Shown: piece after piece, positions 54,701 to 64,000 of the stretch
Layout: every line of letters begins with the position of its first letter
Position numbering within the stretch: position 1 is the stretch's first letter
Assembly: GCA_033807775.1 (NCBI GenBank)
Contig: CM066317.1
Coordinates: 36,769,870-36,833,869 of the forward strand
Direction: 5' to 3'
DNA length: 64,000 bases
DNA from: Saussurea involucrata
Taxonomy: Eukaryota > Streptophyta > Magnoliopsida > Asterales > Asteraceae
The notes under the pieces: model-generated
What the model saw: only the letters and a program-made list of their open reading frames with translations
What the model was told of the DNA's origin: nothing
The model's database searches: none
Program-made: the position numbers and the translations under genes

Positions 54701-55676
54701 TATGCTGAGCATTCCAAAGCCTATAGGTTCTATGTTATTGAACCTAATGATTCTATAGAGATTCACGCAGTTATAGAATCGAGAGATGCATTATTTGATG
54801 AGACTAGATTCTCATCAATACCTAGACCACAGGACATAGTTCCAAGTACTAGTGGAACTCGTGAGGTTGAAGAACAAGCAATTGTTCCAACCAAATCTTC
54901 GATGCTTCGAAAGAGTAAAAGAGGCGGGATTGAAAAATCCTTTGGTCCCGATTTCCAATTATACTTGGTAGAGGGATCAAGAGATGAGATTGGGTCACAA
55001 TTCTCTTACTGTCATAGTATTGAGGAGGATCCAAAATCATTTGATAAGGCTATGAGGTCTCAAGATATTGCTTTCTATAACGAAGCAATTAACGATGACA
55101 TGGATTCCATCGTGGGGAATAATACTTGGGTATTATCGGACGTGCCACTGGGTTGTAAACTTTTAGGATGCAAGTGGATCTTCAAAAGGAAGATGAATGC
55201 GGATGGATCAATTGACAAGTTCAAAGCGCGATTGGTCATCCAAGGTTTTAGGCAACGGGAAGGCATCAATTATTTCGATACCTATGCCCCGGTTGCAAAG
55301 ATCTCCACGATTAGATTGTTGATAGCTTTAACAGCTATTCACAATTTAGTGATTCACCAAATGGATGTCAAAATGACATTCTTGAATGGTGACCTGGAGG
55401 AGAAAGTTTACACGAAACAACCGGAAGGTTTTGTTATGCACGAAATGAAGCATAAGGTGTGTAAATTTGTAAAATCGTTGTATGGGCTGAAACAAGCGCC
55501 CAAACAATGGCATCAAAATTTTGACGAGGTTGTCTTGTCCAACGGTTTTATGTTAAACCAAGCGGACAAGTGCGTATATAGCAAATTTAACACATTCGGT
55601 AACGGAGTAATCATTTGCTTATACGTTGATGATATGTTGATCTTTGGCACCGACTGTGAATCCCAGATTAGTGCAA
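54701..55676 (+). pseudogene. Element C reverse transcriptase
   Basis: C coding sequence resumes with YAEHSKAYRFYVIEPND, then RT motifs NTWVLSDVPLGCKLLGCKW, KFKARLVIQGFRQREGINYF, FLNGDLEEKVYTKQPEGF, SLYGLKQAPKQWHQ and the catalytic LYVDDMLIFGTD. The frame stays open for over 320 codons, then ends where element D begins. RNase H is not in the window. Confidence 0.92.
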
Positions 55677-55937
55677 TGTAGTAGAAATCAATAACAAATA
55701 ATCAATACGAACACTGATTTCAAGTCGTCATCCATATGATATTCATAAACCTTCAGAGTGTTTACAATATGGTTACAATTGAGATTATGACGAATAACCT
55801 AAACAATAGGCTAAACAAAACTATTTATATCTAGGCTAAGATATTGAGGCCCATGGCCCATTACATGAATAAAGCCCAAATACAAAGTTACAAATTAATC
55901 CCTTGAACTTCCATTCAATTAGATTTTAATCCCAACA
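55677..55937 (-). repeat. Element D 3' LTR and polypurine tract
   Basis: 261 bp with TG...CA ends. The PPT (TTCAAAGGGGGAGAT on minus, 55952-55938) abuts it. The extra-gene frame runs through the PPT and stops in the LTR at 55926. Confidence 0.88.
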
Positions 55938-58900
55938 ATCTCCCCCTTTGAATCGAAGTTCAATCTCGCGCCAGTTCGAAACGTATCTCTTCCGGAGTGC
56001 AAAAAGAATCTCAAAGCTTCTAATGGCTTTGCGGAACTCAATGCGGTCTTCAACAATTTCCAAGACGTCTCGGGCGTTTGTTTCATTTAGACTTGCGGCA
56101 AACGAAATCCGGACTTCCTTTTCCTTGGTAATTATGCCGCTTAGCGCATCTCTGACCTTTAACAGAGTTCCATCGCAAAAAATTTCAACTTGACTGAAGC
56201 GGAGAAACGTCTTTTTGTTCTGTTCGTTGAGATAGACGATTCCGAATTCTAGTTGTAGCAGCAGACTGTTGACTGGATACATTTTCAGTTCAGGGGCATT
56301 CTAATCGGGTTTCAGCAAATTTATCTTCTTCGTCCGATGCTCGACTCCCATCTGAAAATCAGTAATGTATGACATTGTTACCTTATGTTTTAGGAATCGC
56401 TTTACAGCTTCAAGCGCTTTGGTGATGTGGAGCGGTCGGATCGTTCGATTTCTGAGGTCTTTGAGGAGCCAGTGGAATTCGTCCAGTAGGAGATTCTTGA
56501 AGTCGGCTTCGGAGAATATCCATTCTTTTTCGTCTTCTCGTTTGACTGTAAAGACTGGGTACCAGATCTTCAAGATTCGACCCGACCTGATGTTGATAAC
56601 TTCGCTAATCTTGTGTTTGGTTCGGACCTAACTGACCGGTAGACACCTTTTCATGACCTCTAAGTAATGTTTCTTGTAAGCATCGTCGAACTTTGCTAAT
56701 CCGAGGCAGAAAATTGGATCAAGCACTCGCAGTTTGTGGACGAACAACCACTTCAGGGAGTCTTCAAGGAAAGGAATCAGTATTATGATTTTCTCCCATC
56801 TAACAGGCTGTGGTGGTTTATCAGAAGCGGTTTATTGCTGAGGAGATGTCAGATGTTCTGATGTAGAAGTCTCGGGAATCAGTTCAGCATAAGCGGGAGT
56901 ACTCTGAATGGATTGCAGCAGGAACTGATCGTAGTCAAATTCCTCGTCGGCATCGGTTGGGAAGATCAAGTTTACCTCGGAGTTTATTGCATTGGTGGCT
57001 TTTTCATACCATGCATTTTCCGTTTCCGGGTCGATCTCCGAGTCAAGATCTATCATTTCAAATTCTGGCCTTTCCGGTGCGGTGTAGACGATCAGTTCTT
57101 GGGATTCTCCCTCGGGCTTTTCAATCGTTGGGTCTTCTTCATCTGAGATGTTCATGTCAATGACCATCTCGACTAGACTTTGTTGAGTTTGTGGCTGATC
57201 TTCTGATGGTGCCACAGTGGTTTATGGTTCCTGTTAACCCGTTGGAGTAGAATCGATGTTGATTGGCTCGGACTCTGATAATCGTCGACGCTTGTTCTCC
57301 CCCTCACGGTGATCAGGATTATCCAGGTCATCGTGGGAGCGTTTGAGTCCACCAGCTTGACTCTTGCAGGTTTCTTCGAGTGAGGCGACCCTGTCGGACA
57401 AAGTTGTAAGGGCGTTCTGTACGTCCTTCAGGGTCGTGTCAAGTTGATCCAATCGATTGTTGATGGATGACGGTTGAGCAGATGCATGTGATCGGAGCAC
57501 TGAGATTATATCTGCTTCGGTTGAGGAGTCAGTGTTGGTGTGTTGGAGCAGTTGGGCTAGGAGCATGGTCTTTAAGTCATCCACCGAGTAAGATTGTTGA
57601 GCAGGTGCCGGTGGAGGTGTTGGTGCGGTTTCGGTTTCTACCACTTTCTCCTTCCCTTTGAGTAAGCTCTTGACCTTGTCGAGCTCTGTTCTGAACTCCT
57701 TTTCCATCGCTTCGCGGACAACCTTTAAGGCGCCGTCTAAATATTTCCTTGACATAAAGTCAGGTAAATCACCATCGGGATCACTTAGATTACCCATTGA
57801 GGTTACAACTGTTGATTCAACAGAAGTACCACATACGTTCATAGCTGGCGTGATATTAACTATGGTAGGATTTCCATCCGATCCTTGTAATCCGCTCAAA
57901 GGCAGACTTACTACAGATGTTCTGATCGGGTCACTTAGAGCACCGATGTTGGCCGATGTAATGATTTGTGTCCCAGCCAAAGAAGATGTGATAATATCAA
58001 AGGGCTCTAGACTCAATGGTGCACAGAAAGAAATCGAGAACGGGGGAGGCTGTTCTCTAGTTTCAATATCTAAACTCTCCGAGTGAGAGAACGATAGACT
58101 TTGTGCTAAGTCCCCGTAAGAAATTGAAACAACCAACTGTTGAGAGCTAGTTGAGTGGTTAGGGAGGGTGTGCATTTGCGTCTCTAGGTCAACGTCGACT
58201 TCTTTAATGTCTCGTCCCAACGGATGAGACGAGGCAGCAGATGTGGCTACCTGGGCGACACGGGCTCGGTTACGCTCATTCTCCGCTCTATTTAATAAGC
58301 TCGCCCTCTCATGATTCTTTTTTGATCTCCATTCTCTCCATCTCACTTGTTCTAAATTTTCAACTAAATCTCCCTCCTCTGTCCGTATGTCTCCCGTAAC
58401 AGGCTCGGATGTAGGGATTTCATAGGGTGTGGGTAACTTGGATGGAGTTTCTTCAGTCATAGGAGGGCGACATCCGATACGGGGTGGTATCATTGAAATA
58501 CGGATGGCTCGTTACGTATCGGAGTCGGTCGTTTTGGAATCCAGGACGTCGGTTTGAGTATATGGTGATATGGGTTCAGTGCGGTTCTGGGGTCTTGTTC
58601 AAGCATAGGGGCAAGGACGATCGGGACCTCGTGTAGAGTAGTCGACAATCCGGCGTCATCGGTTGTACGGGTGGTTGAGATAGTATGTGGGGGAGTAGGT
58701 TGTTGGCTTGAGGAGGGTCGGGTGGCATGGCTTGTACTGGCACGCGAATTCTCCGCACCGCTCGCTTCGGTTCCCCTCACAGAGTGTACTCTCAGCAAGC
58801 CCCGTCCGGGAGCCCCAGCTACCCGGACTCTACCGCCTCGTGTCCTAGGACCCTGACGTCGCTCGAGCCTAGCTCCTTGGGGAGGTCCCTCCGGCCCTGG

Positions 58901-59821
58901 CTGGACCACAAGAGCACCTAACGCTCGCCTATATTCTATCACACTCGGTGCTTGCGGATCCGCATATGCCAGTAAGGCTTCGGGTATACGCATGGCTTGT
59001 GCGTTGGCTGGGTTGTGAATTACAAGGTAATGTAAGCTAAAAGGAGGACATACCGGGTGGTTTGAGCGTCTTGGAATGGCCGGGATTGCGTCCATGTGTT
59101 GACGGATAGAAAGCTGAAGGAATAGGAGGTAAGGAATGAACTTGCGTTCTTTTGTGCCGCCGTTGGCGCGTATAGTCTGAACTAGCTCGTGCCAGATGAT
59201 CGTGGAGAAGTCCACGTGTCGGTCATTGAACACGGCATGAAATAGTCGTAGAAAGCTGCCGGTACATTGGTCGATGCCTTTTCATCTAGAAGACATGCAC
59301 TGATTCAGAATCGTGAATAATGTGTACCAAACCGGAGCGAGGTATTTCCGGTTGAAAGCTGATGGGAGCTTCAACGCATGGTTGTACCCGAGTGCCCGAA
59401 TATCGGCACAAAGGGTGTCGTCGTCGATAGCGGGGTCGTATGCAGCTCGGCCGCCGTCAGTAGCTTCTGGTAGTGATAGAAGTCTTCGAAAGGATTCCGG
59501 TGTGAGTACGAAGGGATGATGATCAATCGTGGCAGTGATCGTGTGAGTGTTGTTTCCAGTGACGACTCGAATGGTATTCTAGACTTGTTGTAAGTAGAGG
59601 ATCGGGACGTCGGTAGTCGCCGTGAGTGCATAACGAAGTGGATGGCCGAGTAGGATGTCCACGACCATACGATGTTGTGGTCGGAACCCAACATCATCGA
59701 GGCGATGATTGTTTCCCTCGATTTCAGAAACGTGGTCTGGTGGAACTAAGGCGTTGTCGGCCTCTTCGTCAATGAATTCCTCATGAGGAGGGTTGCCTTG
59801 TTGTTGTTGTTGATCCGCCAT
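55926..59821 (-). pseudogene. Element D extra 3' gene
   Basis: It starts MADQQQQQGNPPHEEF at 59821. Modules in order: ILYLQQV with LTPESFRRLLSLPE and VWYTLFTILNQC; IIWHELVQTIRANGG; a Pro/Ser/Thr linker; a short coiled coil LKDVQNALTTLSDRVASLEE; and a basic KRSHDDLDNPDHREGENKRR resembling a bipartite nuclear signal. An acidic region follows, then EKEWIFSEADFKNLLLDEF, TDFQMGVEHRTKKINLLKPD and KTFLRFSQVEIFCDGTLLKV. Stops at 59579, about 59289, 57234, 57222, 56832, about 56630 and 56298, and one frameshift near 58490, break it. All stops are TAA or TAG and fit C-to-T or G-to-A changes. The last modules are ones I recall from many Asteraceae polyproteins. Function unknown. Confidence 0.75.
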
Positions 59822-60489
59822 TTGTGTACTTGAAAGACACGGTATTAGACAATTGGCGGGTGAAAAGTGTCGGTGCGTACCTAGGCGATAAATAGCTCAA
59901 TCTGAAACGGATTGAGGAATGTCAGTGGAACAGGGTACAGGAATGGCCAAGGTGTCCGGACAAGATGAGTATCCGGTAAGATGGAGTGTCCGGATATAAT
60001 GGTCACCGGATAACAAATGTTACCAGGTACATTAGTATCCGGATTCTTACACTTACCGGATGTATTGAAAGTTACCGGATAAGGAACTTACCCGGATAGT
60101 TGAACTTACCGGAAACCTTGAAGGTTTCCGGAGAACCTGGGTTACCGGGTGAGATGCTTTCCGGATGAAATATCTTACGGGTTGATGGTGTCCGGGTAAC
60201 ATTGAATGTGTCCGGATAGTTTGAAACTATCCAGAAGACATCCGGTTAGATCTAAACTAGCCAAATCGAACAAACAAACCAAATCTAAGTAAACTTGGCT
60301 AGTTTAATTGACTAAGTAAGCAACATAATGACAAGAATCAGGCCAAAACACTTCCAATCGATAGGAAAGTGAGCCGACATACGGTCGGTGGGCCAAAGGG
60401 TCCAATCGATCGACAAATCGATCGATCTGGGGTGCTTTTTTGTGCGATATCGTGCAAAATGTGACGAGGAATGAATAACGAGTACATAC
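59822..60489 (-). other. Predicted 5'-UTR intron and leader of the D extra gene
   Basis: On the minus strand a strong donor CAATCCAG|GTATGTACTC lies at 60490/60489. Possible acceptors are CGCCTAG (59883-59881) or TTTCAAG (about 59831), close to the ATG at 59821. Within the stretch, 59940-60240 holds about fifteen CCGGATA/TCCGGA words. The acceptor choice is uncertain. Confidence 0.4.
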
Positions 60490-60700
60490 CTGGATTGGAG
60501 ACGAAATGCACTAGAGATTTGAGCAAAAACGAGATGACCGAGGGTTTGAGTGCGAGAGAGAGTTTAGGAGCAAATGTTTCTGGAAAAAGATAAATGTGGA
60601 AAATATCCGGGTATTTATAAGAGATTAGGTATCCGGGTAGGTCGTCTGGAAACCTACCCGGTCCGGATACCTATCCGGATACTTGTCCGGATAAATTGAA
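60490..60700 (-). promoter_or_regulatory. Internal promoter of the D extra gene
   Basis: TATAAATA on the minus strand at 60619-60612 is followed by a typical plant leader (AAACTCTCTCTCGCACTC, then AAACCCTCGG) and a splice donor at 60489. Upstream lie several TATCCGGATA-like words (60620-60700). This is a second promoter inside the element, about 0.6 kb after the pol stop. Confidence 0.55.
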
Positions 60701-61233
60701 ACTTTAAAAAAAAACACCCTGGTATTTTCAAAAATTGATTTTTCTTACCCAAAACAGTTAAATAGTTTTAAAACACGCTCCCCCACAAATTTTGCACAAA
60801 AAGAGAATGATCCCCCTCAGATTGTGCAAGTGGTGCTTTTAGGAAAAACATCGAGTTGAGCCACAAAAAAAACTTATGATGTTAAAAAATAAATTGTGTG
60901 ACACTCCCCCTCAAACATAGAACAGAATTACTTGATGGAACTTAGGCGTATGTGCTCCCCCTGAACACATGAAAAACTTTGTGAAACGCACAGATGTATC
61001 GAAGAATAATGTAGACGATGGTAAATTAACATGAAAGGAAATCACACACGAAATTAAAAGGAAACAAACAAAATCTACCTAATTAATACAGAGATTTAAA
61101 GTGAGATGTGCGCGATACAAGTAGGATACAGATACGAGGAAGTGTATACTCGATCATCTGGAGACGGGGCACCAGATGATGAAGAGACGGTTTCTGGTAA
61201 GTGTATGGAACTTGTTTCGGGCGCATATTCAAG
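60701..61233 (-). other. Element D spacer after pol
   Basis: Non-coding and AT-rich, with two polypurine-like stretches on the minus strand (for example near 60780 and 60905). No gene is seen. Confidence 0.5.
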
Positions 61234-61758
61234 TTAACTCTTCAGATTTAGCATACCTAGCTTGGACACAAGATAATTAAAGCGTTTTTCGTCCAAGGGT
61301 TTTGTAAAGAGGTCTGCTAACTGATGTTATGTATTAACAAAGTAGAATTCGATTGTACCTCTTTCGACGTGATCCTTGATAAAATGGTACCGAACGTCTA
61401 TGTGCTTCGTCTTAGTGTGCTGGACCGGATTGCTTGAAATGGCAATTGCGCTCTTCGGGTCACAGTAGATGGGCACCTTCGAGTAGGTGAAGCCATAGTC
61501 CTTGAGATGGGTGCGCATACAGATGACTTGAGAACAGCAGCTCGCGACGGCTACGTACTCCGTCTCAGCAGTAGATGTAGAGACGCACTGCTGCTTCTTG
61601 GATGCCCAGCTGACTAAGCTATCGCCCAGGAACTGCACGTGTCCCGATGTGCTTTTCCGATCCAACATGCTACCCACGTGGTCCGCGTCTGAATAAGCCA
61701 TGAGCTCAAAACTTGTCTCTTTCGGGTACCACAAGCCAAGATCAGCAGTCACAGGCAC
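61234..61758 (-). pseudogene. Element D RNase H
   Basis: It begins directly at a deletion joint with ADLGLWYPKETSFELMAYSD. VSTSTAETEYVAVASCCS, SAIAISSNPVQHTKTKHIDV and QLADLFTKPLDEKRFNYL follow, with TAA at 61234. A TAA at 61327 interrupts the frame just before QLADLF. Confidence 0.88.
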
Positions 61759-62721
61759 GTGGAGCTAGTTTGAGACCGTATAGAGCCTTGTCGAGGATAT
61801 ACACATGGTTTGGCTTGGAGTCATCCACGAACCTGTCCGGTTGAGATATGTACACTTCTTCCTTGATAACACCGTTGAGGAAGGCGGTCTTGACATCCAT
61901 CTGGAGGACCGTGAAATTCTTGTGCGCGGCGTAAGCAAGGAACATACGAATCTCCTCGATTCGTGCTACCAGAGCGTATGTCTCATCGTAGTCTATTCCC
62001 TCTTGCTGGCGGTATCCTTTGGCCATGAGGCGGTCCTTGTTGCGGACAACGATGCCATCTTCGTCTTTCTTGTTCTTGAAGATCCACTTGGTTCCGATAA
62101 CCGTCTTGTTGGCTGGACGTGGGACGAGTCGCCATACCTTGAGGGCCTCAAACTGGTTGAATTCCTCTTGCATCGCCATGACCCAATCCGGATCATTGAT
62201 AGCTTCAGAGACGGTGTTTGGCTCGATTTTGCTTAGGAAGCCGGAAAACAAGCAGAAGTTGGTAGATGCGCCTCACGTCTGAACTGGAGTGGAAGGATCG
62301 CCGATGATCTGGTGGAGAGGGTATGCTTTTGTCCATTTGGTGGTGTATGGAAGCGGCTGATGAGTCGCATGAGAGTTGTCCGGGTCCACATACTCACCGG
62401 GGGGAAGATCTTGAACAACGGACGGTTCCTTGGAGAAGACGGAGCGGGATTCATCGTTGGTTGAGCAACTTCCGGTTCCGGGGAATCCATAGGTTGATCC
62501 TTTTGAGTTGTTGAGGACGAATCTTCAGGAGCAATCTCCGGAATTGGTACAGGTTCCTCCAATGGAATCTCTGTTTCAGTAGTCGTGTCCGTTGAACTTT
62601 GAGGGGATTCCAAGGTTAGAGTTGGAGTGCTGGTTGATGGTGGCGGACCGGAGAGATTCGCCGAGTTCTTGAGTTGAGCAGCTCCATCCCTAGGTTGCAC
62701 AATTACACAAGGATTAGGCAT
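61742..62721 (-). pseudogene. Element D linker and truncated reverse transcriptase
   Basis: A Pro/Ser/Thr-rich linker (62721-62330) precedes WVMAMQEEFNQFEALKVWRL, GTKWIFKNKKDEDGIVVRNK, MDVKTAFLNGVIKEEVYISQ and ALYGLKLAPRA. Coding then jumps to the RNase H start at about 61755. The segment with the catalytic YVDD is missing, roughly 150 residues by comparison with A and B. A frameshift sits near 62240. Confidence 0.9.
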
Positions 62722-62759
62722 TTTAAAGAAATCATCGTAAAAGTTCTCAAAAAGTAAAT

Positions 62760-63991
62760 CTAAATCAGAAAGAAGTGATTTTGACGTAGATGCATGATTG
62801 GATTTACTAGGGTTTGTGTAGATCCCGAACGAGAGTGTTCGAAAGCTAACACACCAGTTATAGCGGGTTCTAAACCAATTTGTTCAGAAGCCAAATATGC
62901 GGCTTCGTCAAAAGTCACGTTTACGCTTTCGATGACGGTTTTGGTCCGTTTGTTGTAAACGCGATAAGCCTTAGCCTGCAATGAGTATCCGACGAATACT
63001 CCTTCATCTGCCTTTGGACTGAACTTCCCGAGGTCATCCTTGTCATTTAAGACGTAGCACGTGCACCCGAATGCGTGGAAATACTTGATATTCGGGATGC
63101 GGTTGTTGATGATCTCGTATGGGGTTTTGTTGAACCGCTTGTTGATGATGGAGCGGTTTTGTATGTAACACGCAGTTGCAACCGCTTCAGCCCAGAGAAA
63201 AATTGGCAGCTTGGATTGTGATAGCATTGTGCGAGTAGCTTCGACAAGAGTACGGTTCCGCCGTTCAACAACTCTGTTTTGCTGGGGAGTCCTTGCGACA
63301 GAAAAGTTGTGCGAAATACCGACGGATGTCCGGTATTCTTTCAGCGTTTGGTTCTTGAACTCCGTCCCGTTGTCCGTCCTGATTGACTGAACTAGCTGTC
63401 GTAGATTCAGTTGAATGGTCTTCAGGTGGGTGATAATGAGTTCCGGGGTTTTGTCTTTGGAGTGCAGGAACTTCACCCATGTGTAGCGCGAGTAATCGTC
63501 GACCATGACTAGGACATACTTCTTTTTGTTGATTCTCTGAACACGCATCGGTCCACACAAATCCACATGGATGAGTTTGAGGGACGGGACGTGCTCGGAG
63601 CGGCCTTTGGCTTATGAGTCGCTCGCTTCATCTTGCCCATCTCGCATGCCCCGCAGAGTCTGTATTTCTCGAACTTGAGCTCGGGCATGCCTTTAAGGTG
63701 TCTGCCTAGCACCAATTTATTGATATTCTTGAAGTTGAGGTGCGAGAGTCGTCGATGCCATATCCACTCTTGTTGAGAGTTAGCATTCGACATGAGGCAG
63801 ACGGAATCATCGGTCTTCAGGGCAGAGAGGTCGATTGTGTAGAGGTTGGTCTTTCGAGTTTCAACGAGTAATTTCTTTCCGTCTTCAGTGCGGACGCTAC
63901 ACCTTTTAGCTTTGAAGTTGACGTCAAGATCTTTGTCGCAGAACTGTCCGATGCTGAACATGTTGTGTCCCAATCCCGAGACATATGACAC
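62760..63991 (-). pseudogene. Element D pre-integrase region and integrase
   Basis: Pre-integrase and zinc region: WIWHRRLSHLNFKNI, CGACEMGKMKRATH. Integrase: HMDLCGPM-type start, SIRTDNGTEFKNQ, and TPQQNRVVERRNRT with Arg where relatives have Gly. WAEAVATACYIQN and KADEGVFVGYS follow. A frameshift near 63590 separates the zinc region from the core. The reading frame continues off the window to the right. Confidence 0.88.
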
Positions 63992-64000
63992 ATTCTTGAT

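Larger units (their letters stand above)
43246..55676 (+). mobile_element. Element C: older copia retrotransposon fragment, three times interrupted
   Basis: In plus-strand order it shows an LTR-like region, gag with a zinc knuckle, protease, integrase and RT. It is interrupted by a dispersed repeat (44816-45570), by LTR F with E inside (46812-54698), and by D from 55677. Its RNase H and 3' LTR would lie beyond D and outside the window. Protein motifs suggest a Tork/TAR-like lineage; that is uncertain. Many frameshifts and stops make it the oldest retroelement layer here. Confidence 0.8.
55677..64000 (-). mobile_element. Element D: SIRE/Maximus-type copia retrotransposon, cut by the window edge
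   Basis: A 3' LTR at 55677-55937 (TGTAGTAGAAATC...CCAACA), a PPT, an extra gene, a promoter-like spacer, RNase H, a partial RT, integrase and the pre-integrase region are seen in minus-strand order. Gag, protease and the 5' LTR would lie to the right. The bases before the LTR, TGCAA (55672-55676), should reappear as a duplication at the far end. RT has lost its catalytic region by deletion, so D is not autonomous. Confidence 0.9.

Overview
This window reads as nuclear DNA of a eudicot plant. Two host genes have plant-type introns, and most of the rest is transposable elements. The style of the copia elements, notably a 3' gene with modules I recall from composite-family polyproteins, suggests Asteraceae; that assignment is from memory and moderate at best.

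Left part (1-15.7 kb), host genes plus DNA transposons. A SINE-like fragment (1-109) and a possible hAT-like element (110-862) precede the last two exons of an ASC-1/TRIP4-type transcription coactivator (933-1462). A complete non-autonomous CACTA element (1807-7479, 3-bp target duplication) carries the 3' exons of a TNPA-like gene and a 2.2-kb array of short repeats. After a fold-back MITE (9526-9895) comes the one complete host gene, a ten-exon NAP1-related (SET/NRP) histone chaperone (10457-13393). It has a fold-back insertion in its last intron and a PIF/Harbinger-like MITE behind it.

Right part (15.7-64 kb), a nest of LTR retrotransposons. Element A (15752-43134, minus, target duplication GAACC) is a SIRE/Maximus-type copia element of about 13 kb, expanded to 27 kb by three insertions: a PIF-like MITE in its 3' LTR, the complete SIRE-type element B (19561-31460, duplication CAAGA), and a gypsy-type solo LTR (33653-35103, duplication GCAGA). 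Element C (from 43246, plus) is an older copia element. It is broken by a dispersed repeat (44816-45570), by a gypsy-type LTR F (46812-54698) that itself holds the non-autonomous SIRE derivative E (47405-53662), and by SIRE-type element D (55677 to the window edge, minus).

The most interesting system is the extra gene that A, B and D carry between RNase H and the 3' LTR, with relics in E. By eye the encoded proteins share an order of modules: an N-terminal W-containing domain, a coiled coil, a basic region that looks like a bipartite nuclear signal in A and D, then two C-terminal modules. I see no signal peptide or membrane segment, so the usual label 'envelope-like' fits poorly. The gene begins about 1-1.4 kb after the pol stop, behind what looks like an ordinary plant promoter, in B and D followed by a 5'-UTR intron. 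Each family is also peppered with its own short word around that promoter and, for A and B, in the LTRs. Together these suggest a separately transcribed nuclear factor that may recognise its own element. This is inference and needs testing.
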